64,000 nucleotides of DNA, taken from NCBI RefSeq assembly GCF_963676685.1, contig NC_092350.1, positions 39,403,373 through 39,467,372 on the forward strand. The letters are read 5' to 3'. The DNA is from Mytilus edulis. Taxonomy: Eukaryota > Mollusca > Bivalvia > Mytilida > Mytilidae. Below are positions 33,201 to 45,621 of this stretch, piece after piece (position 1 is the stretch's first letter; each line of letters starts with the position of its first letter). Below the pieces are notes generated by a model, which worked only from the letters and a program-made list of their open reading frames with translations, did not search any database and was not told the origin of the DNA. The translations under genes were made by a program, and so were the position numbers.

Positions 33201-35401
33201 ATCACCAGAATTCTAAACTCACGTTGAAAGGGCGTATGGATGTACCAGCTGTCTAGTATTCCACCTCCACGTTTTAATCTCGATCAGTATAACAACCGAT
33301 ACTGTAGGAAAAGCGAACTAATGGTGAGTTCAAAAATCAACTTAATATCACAGAGTTCATTAGAAAAAATGTTGATTTCGTTTAAAAGTATAGATTAGCA
33401 ATTTTCAGGAACAAGTCCTCACCTAGTTTGCTTTTTAGACAATACTGCATGTGCCCTAATTTTTGTAATCCTTTAAGTTAGTCCATCATACAATTTGTAT
33501 TCAATCGGAATCATACTTCCACAATAAATTCACTGCAAACACTCACATATCGATCCAAATACACATCATGCACAGAACATGTAACTTTAAAAGCCAACCT
33601 TTTTATTTACAGTAAACAGAGGCCTTTGTTTTACTTAACAAAAAGTGGGTTTTTTTTTTAAGATTAAGATAAAGTTTTAGGCAAGAGTATGGAAAATTTT
33701 TTTGTTATTACCATGTATTTAATTTAATTTGTAGATTCAAGATGCCAAAACAGAAAGTGAAATGACTGAAGCCATTTCCGAAGATAGTGCAAACTTTTTG
33801 AATTTTATTGGTTGGCCAGGAGGGCAATTAATGACGGTAAGTGGTTTCCGTCTCTTGGCCTGTAATTGCTGTGTATCAGTTTGCATTTACATTGTAACTG
33901 CTGCTACATATGTCATCAACAAGTGTCTATGCATTATTTGTTCAGTTCTATTAATATGAAAATAAGAAGATGTTATAGATATGATTGCCGATGAGTCCGC
34001 TGTCCACAAAACACCAAATGACACAGGAATTAAGAATTTCCACAAGACACCAATTGACACCGGAATTAAATAAGAACTTCCACACATGAACTTTAAGCAA
34101 GAAAACGGCCTTACTTATGTACAAAATATGATACACAGCTATAAATTGAAAACCACTGAAAAACATGCTCCTACCAATGAACAGACACCGTCAGAATGTG
34201 ACAGGGTTTTATAGTTCGAATTAAAACAAGTTAATAAGACAGACCGGTCGGATTTATGTATGCAGTCAACACTATTTACCTACATAAAAAACGCATTCAG
34301 ATGTTACGAAAGCAAACCACTGACTTAGTTCCTGACTATGTACAGGCAAAGTTTATGGAACGTTAGCTTAATAGATTTTTTCATTCAACTTTTCCCTCTA
34401 TTATAAATCTCTATCATTGGAGTTATATTTCGCACTTATATATAATTCACTATTTCTAATATAAATTAATTATTAATTATTTCTTACTATGCAAATTAAT
34501 GTTATTTCATGTTTTAGCTTAAAAACAAACATTCTTTGTTACATTATATTACAAAATGGTTTGTAATAGATCAAAGACTTTCAGAAATCGAACAGCTGAA
34601 AAAGGGTCTCAACTACATGGGGTTTCTGGACACTATCAGAACAAATACGTGGTTTGAACCGTTATTTGTGTATTCGGAGCAATATAGTATCACTGCCAAT
34701 TATGTGAAGCAGAAATTAGAACCACTGCTAGACAAACTACCTACAAAAACAGATATACAAAGAAAAGCACAGAAACAAGCAAAAGTGTGCATTGATGCGC
34801 TTGATGGTTAGTATGATTATAATTGTATACTAAAAGAATTCAATTAATATGACTGAATATCGCATTCTTAATCTGATATTCCAATACACCTCAAACTACC
34901 GAAATTTTCGAAAACTGCATTGGATTTAAAAATAAAAATAATTTAAAAGAGGAATTTTAATCCTCAACCATTGGTACCTATTTTAATTAGTTCTAGGTAT
35001 GTTAATGCATGTACAAAAATAAGAATAAACCATTCATCATTCATTAAATTTTTAATTGTTAAATAGAATACAATTAAATCTTTAAATGATTCATTTGAGC
35101 CGTCCGACTGACGCATTTAAAAAAAAAGTAATGTAAACTACCCAAAATAATTATCTATGTTCCAATTTGTTGTTTATTTATTTCAGAAACCCAAGCACGA
35201 CTGTTGTTTGCATTCATTACGGGACTTTATGATCCTCCAATCATAGAAGAAACATTCTGTGTAGAATTCAACACAAATCAGGATATGTGTTATCCAACAA
35301 GTTACACATGCTTAAATAAACTTTTCCTTCCATTGGGTAATAAAGACATTGACAAATTCAAAGAATCTTTCTGGGCAGCACTGTATGACGTTCAAAGATA
35401 A
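30291..35401 (+). CDS. Gene C: stand-alone HECT-domain E3 ubiquitin ligase-like protein
   Basis: Six exons: 30291-30347, 31126-31171, 32515-33026, 33735-33836, 34518-34806, 35187-35401 (1221 nt, 406 residues). Phases match gene A throughout; exon 3 is two codons longer. Intron 3 begins AAG|GCAAGT at 33027, a GC-AG intron; using the nearby GT at 33031 breaks the frame. Exon 1 gives MGNQPPKGKN: Gly2 is present but Pro at position 6 makes myristoylation doubtful. The N-lobe has ITFTGED (95-101), VDGSGFRRQYY (107-117) and RLFEGSG; the C-lobe ends YPTSYTCLNKLFLPLGNK with the presumed catalytic Cys377 (35309-35311). It is closest to gene A (shared short exon 2 LLxxAxRxA, VDGSGFRR, NGDCGFPYL, TQARLLFAFIT). 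It is predicted to form a ubiquitin thioester and transfer it to unknown targets; no substrate-binding domain precedes the HECT. AATAAA follows at 35519. Confidence 0.87.
30400..30720 (-). repeat. R3 interspersed repeat in gene C intron 1
   Basis: Shares long blocks in the same orientation with 50440-50820 and in reverse with 9335-9665, such as GGTTGAACCTGG, GGCTAGCGAAACCTCC and TCAATAGTCATAA. No coding frame is supported. Confidence 0.7.
31685..31860 (+). repeat. SINE-like interspersed repeat (R5) in gene C intron 2
   Basis: Begins GAAGATGTGGTATGATTGCC and runs through ACGGCCTTCAACAATCAC to AACTCAAACGAGAAAACTAA. Related copies lie at ~33962-34200, ~27450-27600 (degraded) and 50268-50330 (start only). 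I recall this type as common in mussels. Pol III boxes were not established. Confidence 0.65.
32100..32345 (+). repeat. Tandem ~122-bp duplication in gene C intron 2
   Basis: Two adjacent direct copies share TAAAGCCGGAATAAATAAAC and AGGCAGAACCGATAAGGGTG with only a few differences, so the duplication is recent. It lies 170 bp before exon 3. Confidence 0.9.
33027..33032 (+). other. GC splice donor of gene C intron 3
   Basis: AAAAAG|GCAAGT is the strong form of the rare GC donor. It keeps frame with the next exon (33735). The only nearby GT (33031) would lead within eight codons to a stop. Confidence 0.8.
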
Positions 35402-35518
35402 ACCCACTCTGCAGATAAAACAATCATTTGAATGAATTCTGTATGCAACTACTTTGTCAATTTGTCAAAAATACATAAGGAGTGTATTTTTATATAGTTG
35501 TAATACCAAATTTGTTCA

Positions 35519-35524
35519 AATAAA
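35519..35524 (+). terminator. Polyadenylation signal of gene C
   Basis: AATAAA 118 bp after the gene C stop codon; a likely 3' end signal by position only. Confidence 0.45.
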
Positions 35525-38500
35525 AAAGGACATCTAATGTGGTTCTACATGGTTGACACTGAATGTTGTATGTTTTAAAAGCTGTACAGAAGGAATTCTG
35601 AATACTATTAAACGTATTAGATATTATGAAAATAATTTTGTAACTTAAGGTAATTTAAAAAATGAGATAAATTTTCCTTAGAGATATTCTGTGAAAACCA
35701 TTTTAACTGAACTAGCTTCGTTTTAATTCAAAATCACACAAACTATTTTGAATAATATTTGCAACGTTCTCATTGAGCATTTTTAGGAAGAGCAATATGA
35801 GCTGTTGACAAATAAAAGATCGCCGCTTACTATATAAATCAACTGAAAGCTCTACTAGCGAGGGGAGAAAACTGAACAAACGTCGACTTTGCAATCACAC
35901 TGTATTTTGTTTTTTTTAGCATACGTGTTGATATAGTGTTTTAACAAGAACAAATGCAATGTAAATACATGTTTATTTTTGTTGTTGTTTAATTTAATAT
36001 ATATAGTCTGTACCATAGTTTAATATATGTACTCTGATAAAAATAAAAACATTGTTATATTTTATATGAGTTTCAACAGTGAACTGACTTATAATGTTTC
36101 ATTCAGTAGAATAACGAAATCACAAATATGAGAATGAAAACAACATTAAGAAGCAATTCTTGTAATTGCAGACATATAAATTATTAAATAAGAGCATTTT
36201 TTTCTAGTTAGATGTTTTGAAAAACTGCAATATTAACTCAATATATGTGATCTTCCTTTTAATATCGTGGTCAACATTTTACGTCAATCCTAAACTTTAT
36301 TTAATATGTTCATCATGAGTATCATTAGACGTCACTCAGGTTGAATTCTTGTAATTGACTGTTGACAAATAAAAAAACCAACATTAGTCAACAATTTGTG
36401 ATATGGAGGTTAACAATTTGATCAAATTTGGTGTATTCTCTTGTGTTTTGGCACATTTAACTTCTAGTTTAGTGCTTTATAGTCAAAGTCGACAGTCCAA
36501 TGATTTTACACGACATTGGAAGGTTACCAATAGGTGAATTTAAGTCAACTAATTTTTTGAAAAGTGAAGCTATTAAATGAATTTCTTAATTCATTTGAAA
36601 GAGTAAGTATGATGCAGAAATAGTATTATACGCGGTATTTTTTTCTTCTCAAATGGATAGATGCGATCATCAGATAAACAAACTTTTAGATAAACCAGCT
36701 GAATGGAATGTCCTTTCTATGGCACAATAGCTTCTTTTCGTTCTTCTCTAGAAGCCAATTCATTGAGAGTTCCTTTTAGAATAATCTGTATATGTTTATC
36801 ACAATTATTAAGTAAAAACGAATTTACACCAAAGACAATCGATCAACTGGTCAATGTGTTTTGGGTTAAAAAAAAAAAGAATTAAAAAGATGTAAAACAT
36901 TGTTGCAGTATAGCAAAACAGCAGAAAGGGTAATTCAAGGATTGTTTTTTTTCGAACGAATGACGATGTCATTTTAACATTCTTTTTATGCATCATTTGA
37001 TGAACACAAACATTTTTGCATTTATGAATATTTTTTTACAAAACTGTTATATGATTAAGATGTGTCGTATGATTACCATACAAATGTTGTGTTCTATATA
37101 TAAGTTTTGAATAAATATGTTGATAGTAATGTGCAACCTGAATTTAAAAAAAAAATAGATAGACATGTACATTTCAAATTTAGTCATTCTGTGTTTTTAA
37201 CTAAGAACAAAGCTAACGATTTTTTGTGGAATAATGGCGAATCATTAGTGTCTGTTTACATTTGTCAACGTTTTCCCTCAATTTAACCGCAATGATTTTG
37301 AAACTTATCTTTTAAGGCAGATTGATGTAAAATATAAATCAAGGAGTCATTTTAAAATATGCATCTATTTCAACCTCAGTGATGAAGTCATCTGTCAGTC
37401 AGTAATAGTTTTGATTACTTTAGAAAGCTCAGAGATATAAACGTTTGTCGTTTGCCTTCTCTATTTTATTTGGCAACTTGGTATTCGTGTTGTCGACTTA
37501 ATTAAAGTAGGATAGGCTATTTCTTATTCTAATCCCTTTGGTATCTAATGCCTGTTTTGTCTATTACGCTTGAATAGTTTAAGATCATAAAAGAATAGCC
37601 ATGAATGATTTGTATAAGAAAATTTATCTATAATAAAAAAAATTGTGATTTAGTAAGAAAAGTTTTTCATGAATCATTTTCAAAATTGCAAAATTCATGC
37701 TCTTATTGCATTTGTACTAGACAAGTTTTCAATGCATTCTGACAATAAAGGGAATTAATATAACTTCGTGTGCATTTCATACATTTTCATGTGAAATTAA
37801 AAATGATTAATGTAAAAAAACCTCAATACATTTCTCTTTGATTTCAATAATAAGAATTAGACTTTATGAACGCCCCCTTTTGTAATCTACCTTAAAGCTC
37901 GATAACTTTTTAATACTTTTTAACAAGAACCAGGTTAACTTGGAGCTAAAAAGAGATTGGTTCGTTGAACAAAAATTAAACGTTTTTGTAATTCTCTTAG
38001 GTGTTATTTTATTGTATGTTTTACATGAAAGGTATAAAAAAAAAGTACTGAACTCCCAGGCTAATTAAAAAACGGGCAGTCTATAATAATTGACAAAATC
38101 AAACGCTATAAATCAACAAAACAAGTAAAAATAAACGGCGGCCACAATCCTTGTACGTGATACAAACATTATTTGGTAAAAAAAATATGGGTTGAACATG
38201 GTTTTATAGCTTGCTTAACATCCTACACGAATGAAAATATATTATAGTTTCGTTATACGACTAATTTGCATATCGGCTGAGGTGACCTTTATTGATATTC
38301 AACAATCAAAACTGTGTAAACATGCATCACATTCATACAACATAACTGACAAACAATTTTTTTTAAATAAACAAACAAATTAACTAAACAAAGATTCAAA
38401 AACAAAGATGTAGCAACGAGTAATAACTCATCACAAATGCAAAAACCATATATCTGTACTTCAGAGGCACGTTTTGTCTGAAGAAGACAAATCAGTTGCG

Positions 38501-39900
38501 TTAATTAGACAATGACGTCATCAACAAAAAGAGCATTTGTCGTTCATGATAGTAAATAGAATACATTTTCTCGATTAGACTTAAGAAAATATACAAAGGT
38601 CAACAAATTAGAAATTGAACTGCGAAACCCCTTTGTTCATGTTGTTTTCGAATTAGTTTAAAATTTAAATCAATAAATGCACTGTTCTGAATTGTCTTAT
38701 CAAAATCAATTTTAACGCTGTATCTACGCTGTTAACATACTTCAATGAGATCAACCGACTCGTGCTTGATAAAGTAAGTAACGCAAAAACACACTCAAAC
38801 CGCATTGTGAGTAAGTGATGATTGAAGACACGAGTACAGTTGAAAAAACAAGAAAAAGTTCAATCAATTGCATCATTAAAAAAAGTTCCCATGCCTCTTT
38901 GTTTATGCAACTTGAAATATGTCGATACATAAATTATTAACAACACAAATCAATTTACATATATATGTATTTTGCAAACGTTGATAATTTTTCTCACAAA
39001 TATAATCATTTGTTAATTGATATTTAACGTTATATAATTGAGGTATTAAGAAGTTCCAATAAAGAGAAGTGCGTATCAAGAACTCGGAAATCAATTGTAA
39101 TTATTCATCCTTTCGCTCGACATTCGAATCTGACACAAGTACAACACTGAGGAAGAGGAATGGTAAAATGCTTCATGCGGTATTGACGTCTTCTCCTGGT
39201 TGTGTCAACACAAAATGCATACACCTTTAATAATCTTGGATTGGTGGCTCGGCACTTAAATTGAGTAGGAACAGGTCAGGTATCTGATGGTGGTACCTGA
39301 CAGTCTTCCCTACCCCTAAAAATATTAATGTTAAACTTTTTATATCAAATAGAAGCATTCTATAGAATATCATTATACATAGTTTTACTAATCAAAAGGT
39401 GGTGTATCCAAATGTATGCAATGCTTAGGTTAAGTTAAGTTTGGTTTTCAAATACTGTAAGAATGTTGGTGATTTATCAGTTAGTAATCATAAGAGAAAT
39501 AAATTCCACCACTGCATAAGGTGTAATACGAGATATTTTCTATCGAGAAATTTTCAAATTTAATACGAGGGAATGGCTAAGCCTACAGATTTAAAAATTT
39601 AACGGTCGATGTTGAAAACATGTACGTCTCTTATGATATTTTGACAATATTTAGGCAAAATTTTATAATTTTTCAGCGATCTATAAAAAATTGTGCCCGT
39701 TTTATGTGACCTCACCCGGCATATTGGCTAAACATGACGTCGCAATGGCAACACCAAAGACAAAAACTTATCCAAAACATCCGGGTATTAATTTGATGCA
39801 AGACACTCGATCATCAGCTGCGTTTAACTACAAAAGTTGAATGGAAAAAAATAAAAATTGATATCAATGATGATAGGATATGACTAATGAATATAATTAA
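35525..39900. other. Intergenic between gene C and the secreted-protein pair
   Basis: No gene supported. It contains an R4 copy (~38040-38220) and a short degraded R2-like block near 38455-38520 (GAGGCACGTTTTGTCTGAAG). The rest is AT-rich. Confidence 0.5.
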
Positions 39901-39967
39901 GAACTTATTTTATTTTTTATTACAAATATTTTGACCTTGTTGTCGTTTCTTTTCCGGAGAATTCTAC

Positions 39968-42900
39968 TTACGAGTTGCATTGCACATAGCTACATCTCTT
40001 AACTTTGCGCCAAGCTTCCAAAATCCAACATTTAAGGCCATCAATTAAAACTCTATCTGGTATGGAAACTTGTGTGTCAAATGGAGAGCATGTTTGGTCT
40101 GCTATCAGCATTGGAGGCAGATCAGAAATTTGAAATTTTACTTCTCTTCTGCAAATAAAAATGAAAATGAAAACCTTTACGAGAGCAGACCATGAATAAT
40201 AAATAGGGGGTATAGAGTTATTCAATGTTTAAAAAACCTTCTCTTGTATATCATTTTCATATTAAATTTATCCGACATATTTTAATGGTGTAAGATATTT
40301 CATTGTAGAAATGAGGTTGGGAAAGATAAATTCAAATAAATAATAATAAATATGCTGTTTCTACATAAAAAAATCTGTACCAAGACAGGACTATGACAGT
40401 TTTTTTCATTTATTGATGTGTTTTAAAAGTTTTGATTTTTGCCATTTGATTGGGGACTTTCCGTTTTGAATTTTTTCTCGGATTGGGTATTGTTTTTATT
40501 TTACTTGTTGCATTTATATCAAACATTTCTTTTGATGATTTCTAATGAACTACGTTTGACATTTTGAGATTTACTCACGGAATACAAAACGCCAGTCTTG
40601 ATTCGGCTTCCATAATATCTTTCTTTAGGTTGTGCTTCCTTATAAATCTTCTAATCATAGGCCTGAAATATAAAACAATCGAAATAATTCAATAAAAATG
40701 TTGCAACACATAAAATCTAATGTTATAGATGAGTATGCAAAACCAAACTATTCTTCTAGTCAACTAATACAAAATTCAATATAAAAACATTAGTTCATGT
40801 TTACATCGGTGACTCGATAATGATTGAATATACATTCTTGCTTGATAGGGATGCAGTTATTTTCGTCTGAAAACTTATTGTCACGCAGATGCCGCACAAT
40901 GCATTTATGCTAACTGAATATAAGGTTCTGATGAGGAAGCATTTACTTTGATAGGTAATTATATAACAACAAAAACTTGGTGTATGCGCTTTGTATAATA
41001 TCAACTATAAAGATAAATCTAACTAATTATCGACATAACTACAACATTAAGAAATATGTTATTGAACATGCATGAAATATTAGCCATTGGACGTACAACA
41101 AACAACAACACATTTTGGTCTTTGCATGGTGAAGAGTTGTCTCATTTACCGGTAGAAGTCCGGAATATTACAGTTGCTTTCCATCCAAATCTGATTTTTA
41201 CCGTTTGTAACATAAGATTTGTACAAGAACTTCAAACAGAAAACGTCAAATTATAGGCAGCAGTAGTTTGATTTACAGACGCTTAAATCTTCATGATGAT
41301 TCAAATCAAAGTGAAACAACAAAAAAATGAGGAAATCGCAAAATCTCAAAAGTGAGCAAATCATCCTTAAAAATAAAATATTAACTACAATTTCTCTAAT
41401 TTTTGTGCTATTTTCACATTTTCTGACCGGTGTGAGAAAAATATTTCTCCTCACTAGTGACAAATCTGTTCTCGGCAAATGATTAGTCGAAATTTGATGT
41501 CAAAATGTTTTGTTTTTCTTCTGAATTTTCCTATTGTAATGAAACACATTGTGATAAAGGGGTGTGAATATTAACATAATCATCAATAGTCCATGAAGTA
41601 TAGAACTATCATCCAACAAGTTTGAAAAAAGGCGACCATGCCTGATGACGTCGCATATAAAGAACATATAGTGAAACACATGGTGATAAAGGGGAGAGAT
41701 TAACATCATCATCAAAAGTCCACGAAGGAACCTTCAAACAATCTAAAATATAAAAGGAGTATAGAACTATGATCCAACAATTATGAAACAAAGGCGACCA
41801 TGCCTGATGAAGTCGCATATAAAGAACACAAGTTTCTGAAAATCTTTGACACACATGGTAATAAAGGGGTGTGAATATTAACATAATCATCAATTGTCCA
41901 TGAAGGAGCCTTCAAACAATCTAAAATATAAAAGAAGTATAGAACTATCATCCAAGTATGAAAAAAGGCGACCATGCCTGATGACGTCGAATATAAAGAA
42001 CACAAGTTTCTGAAAATCTTTGAAAAAGAAGGATAAAAATCATCAGAGAAACAGATTCCGACACTATAACTCGTTGTTCGGCAAGCCTCGCGCTTTAAAT
42101 AATAAAATTTAACTTGTCTCGAGTGGAGAAATATCGTAATACACTTGTTGCAGTGTAGGAATCTATATGTGTATATAAAACATATTTTGTGAAAATAATA
42201 CATTAACTAAGAAGTTTTCCAGATATTCAAATATAAATTCCTTATGCAGCAGAATGTTAACGAAATAGTCAGAGAACACAAACCAAAGAACAGACAACAA
42301 CACAAAGCAACCAATGGGTCTTTAACTGTTATCAAAGGTAACAGGCTTAAAATTTGATACACCAGACGCGCGTTTCGTCTACACAGGACTCACCAGAGAC
42401 ACTCAGTTAGAAAGCCAAACAAGTATAAAGTTGTAGAGCATTGAGGACCCAAAATTTCTAACTGTTGTTCCAAATATGGCTAAGGTAATCTCTGCCTGGG
42501 AAAAGAAAATCTTTTGTATTTCGAATAAACTATTTGGCAAACAGTTAATTTATACAAACAACACAGTAAGACATCCCGCATGAGGAGGTGGACTTCAGCT
42601 AGCCCTAGTAAAAAAATGTGTACTAGTTCATGGAAATTGGACGTCACACTAAACTCCGAAACATATGAATGCAGATATTCAAATAAACAACATACAAAAA
42701 TAGCATTGGTCAGGTGACTTTAGACGAGCGCAGGTAGGGTAAGGACATACTTACTTTGGATAATCACCGAGGTTATTTGAGTCCACCGAACCTAATATTG
42801 GCGGAATAGAGGCCAATGTTTCATTCCCTGCTTTAGGCACTTCGCAGATTGCATTTGCCCTTGCAAGTCTTTCCTGTACAATAAATAGACAAAAGCATAG

Positions 42901-44261
42901 CAATGCATGTACCTACAAAAAAAATGTTATCAAATAGTTTCATTTGTTTCATGTTGTTTGTAAATAAAAGTGGGGGAATAGTAAGCCTGCACATATTGAG
43001 AAATGATTTAAAATATGTAATTGATCGTTATAATACGAAAATGTTGTACATTAAATCGAGATAACTTTTAGATAAGATAGCTTAAAAATGAATTAAAAAC
43101 AAACACCAAAAAAATACGAGATAACATTATTTGTTTGTTACCAATAAGCGTGTCCTTAATTCATAAGTTAGATCATACTCCTACCCAAATAATTAAATGC
43201 TCTATCAATCAAACGATAGGACCTTCTTTACATTTTCTGTTTTTTGGGGGATTTTTGTTTTGCTTTTGATCGTCTGGTAATGATGCGTATATTTCATCTG
43301 TTGGGTGTATTGATCCGATATCACGTATATTCTGTATAGTTACTCTTGAATATGTGGATGCTGGTTCTTCTAAATTTTGGAATCAAGATTGTAGTTGGTT
43401 TCATTAGGTTTTCTGTTATTCTTAATGCTATTAATTTAACGAACCACAAGGTTTGGACAAGTTGTTGTCTCTATGACATATTCCCCATTACCATTCTCAA
43501 TTTTCAGATAGATTCTTCCACTGTATCAAGGTTTGTCGAGAGTTTTAAAATATCTCAAATTCATCTGTCGAGAGTGGATAAATATCAAATTGCAGGAGAT
43601 TTGGATGAAAGCAAAATTTTAACGTATAATAAATGTTTGAAGAACTTAGATCTCAAATGAACATCGCATTGATTACATAAAATAAAATCAAACGGTCAGG
43701 AAAAGGATCAATCGTTTTTAAAAAAAAACACCTGAGAAAATTTGATAATTTCACAAAAATCCCATATTCAGAAAAGTTTGAAAATATGTATTTTTGGCAA
43801 AATTTTTTAAAAATTTACAAAAAATTTACAAATTTGAATTACATGCAATCTTAACTAAAATGAAGCTTAAACCAAGTTGTATCAACGTTACATATGAAAT
43901 TTGATGAAATATACTTGATTTTTATTCAATAACAGGCTCTGAATTGTAGTGATTAAGATGATTTTTGAAAGATTTTCCCACGCTTAACAACCCAAAAATA
44001 GAGTGTCCGTTACCATGGCAACCACTCTTATTTTCCCACTCAAATTTATTTTTTGAGCAGTATTCAAAGAATGCTTCTTCCAGGCAATTTATAGAAAAAA
44101 TCGGAAACCCTTATATATCGCACTCTATCACCTGGTTCTAACAAAGAGCTGTACTTAAGAACTATATACATATTTAAACTTCATCAATGAAGATATGGAA
44201 TAAAAGATAAAAATTTCAAATTGTAATCATTTCTAAAAATTTATATCTAGCCTACCTTCAT
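39968..44261 (-). CDS. Small secreted cysteine-containing protein, copy 1 (intact)
   Basis: Minus strand, four exons: 44261-44256, 42912-42755, 40662-40579, 40148-39968 (429 nt, 142 residues). All introns are GT-AG with matching phases. Exon 1 encodes only Met-Lys; exon 2 continues with VHALLCFCLFIV, giving a clear signal peptide. The mature part has six cysteines (25, 81, 103, 123, 135, 140), a possible N-glycosylation site NET (32-34), a basic stretch KPMIRRFIRKHNLKK and ends KRCSYVQCNS. It is presumably secreted, with up to three disulfides. I do not recognise the family. The block TCSPF...IPDRV...LKC faintly recalls the IL-17/cystine-knot pattern, but spacing differs and I do not claim it. 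A near copy lies just upstream (45622-49386). AATAAA sites follow at about 39909-39921. Confidence 0.72.
41535..42030 (-). repeat. Three tandem ~130-180-bp units in intron 2 of copy 1
   Basis: Units share GGCGACCATGCCTGATGA, CGCATATAAAGAACA and AATATTAACATAATCATCAA, starting near 41538, 41671 and 41849. The units differ by an indel of about 45 bp. The second tandem gene copy shows no such array in its intron. ORFs here are by-products. Confidence 0.85.
42328..42670. repeat. R2 and R1 repeat fragments
   Basis: Bases 42328-42525 carry the R2 core CAGACGCGCGTTTCGTCTAC, plus orientation. Bases ~42600-42665 match the R1 3' region on the minus strand (CTAGTTCATGGAAATTGGACGTC). Both sit between exons 2 and 3 of the secreted gene. 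Confidence 0.65.
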
Positions 44262-44319
44262 TGTACTTTCTTCTTCTTTGGTGCAATAGAAATATGACAT
44301 CTGTCACAAATGTAAATAT

Positions 44320-44326
44320 ATTTATA
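44320..44326 (-). promoter_or_regulatory. TATA box of secreted-protein copy 1
   Basis: TATAAAT on the minus strand, 59 bp before the ATG (44261). The flanking block GCTATAAATATATTTACAT is conserved in the second copy (49445-49451), supporting a core promoter with a ~30-nt 5' UTR. Confidence 0.6.
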
Positions 44327-44499
44327 GCGTAAACTTTGAAAATCGTTTATTTACTTACAGCATAAATTTATCAGCTTTGTAATTTTGGACATAACATGTC
44401 GCGTAATCTTTGCAAAAAGGATATTTGCGTTTTGCATAAATTCATAAGCTTCGTAAATTATCTAGAACAGAATTATCATATGTTATTCATGCATGTTAA

Positions 44500-45620
44500 C
44501 CATAACATGTCGAATTAAAAATATAATCATCTACCAATTAAACACTTCCAGCTATCCTTTGAGTTTGGCTGTAGAATTATCTTTGTTTGTGCATTCGAAT
44601 CTCTATACACATGAATGTGGCATGGAAAAGCAATTGGATGTGTACTCTCCCTTGACGCACGGTGGCAACTACGATATTTGATAATGTACACGACATGACT
44701 TTCCTTTTTGTATCAGTTTATTCATTGTAGGTAGTTTAGCAGGTATGAGGCACTAACAGTTTGTACGTGTCTGGTTGCTTTTCTGTCATTTTTTTCTAAT
44801 ATGTAAAAGGGGACCTTTTTTGATTGGTCTCCAATCTAAGTCTAGCTAGGTAATCATTGTTTTGGTTTTAATTATCCTTTAAAACATCCTTTTTTTCTTT
44901 TTGACGTATTAATCCCATGATTTCAGGTCGCTTAAATATTTGACTGCTTTGCTCTTCTTCCTAATTATCAACTTTATTAATGCAATGCTGACCTATCAGT
45001 TTCATTATATGTATTTCTCAAAATATGTTGCAAAAGAGGGGCGACAGATACCAGAGGGACATTTAAATTCATAGATAGAAAATAAACTGACAACACCATC
45101 GCTAAAAAGAAAAACACAAACATACAAATAATAGTACACAAGACACAACACTGAAAAATAAAGATTAAGCAACACGATTACAATTGTCTTGCTCAAATTT
45201 CAAGCACCAATGCTATCAAATCTGACTAGAGGACCTTCTTGCATCATATGGATACAACAGAGAAAGAAGATATGTACTGAGCATCGTGGTACTTTCTATG
45301 ATATTTTAATCTCTGTCATATTTTAAAAACTATTAAAAATTGCTGCAGTATACGAATTGACTTTCTTGAAGAGAAGACATATATTTACCGAATCATTGAA
45401 TGTTCAATATTTATGATAAATTCTTAGTTTTTGGGGGGATTTTAAACTTTGGGTGGTGTATAATTTCTTTGTGTAATGATACAACTGGTATATACCACAC
45501 ATCACGTTCTTAAGAAGTCTTTTCAACATATGCTATCTAAGTGTTTTAATGAATTTTCTTGAAACTTCCCTAGTTTGTGCTGTGATATTTTGCAGTCTAT
45601 GTTGTTTTGGGATGAAATTA
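44500..45620. other. Spacer between the two secreted-protein copies
   Basis: Bases 44260-44560 are the copy 1 promoter region, homologous to 49380-49590. At ~45030-45190 lies a minus-strand Naiad-tail-like fragment. The rest is AT-rich with no gene seen. Confidence 0.5.
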
Positions 45621-45621
45621 C

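Noticed and set aside
41500-42203. Several minus-strand ORFs up to 140 codons
   Set aside because: They follow the tandem intron units and lie in an intron of the secreted gene on the same strand; no protein features.
39968-44261. Assignment of the secreted protein to IL-17
   Set aside because: TCSPF and the later P...C pattern recall IL-17, but the loop between them is shorter and the CxC/CxxC part is missing.
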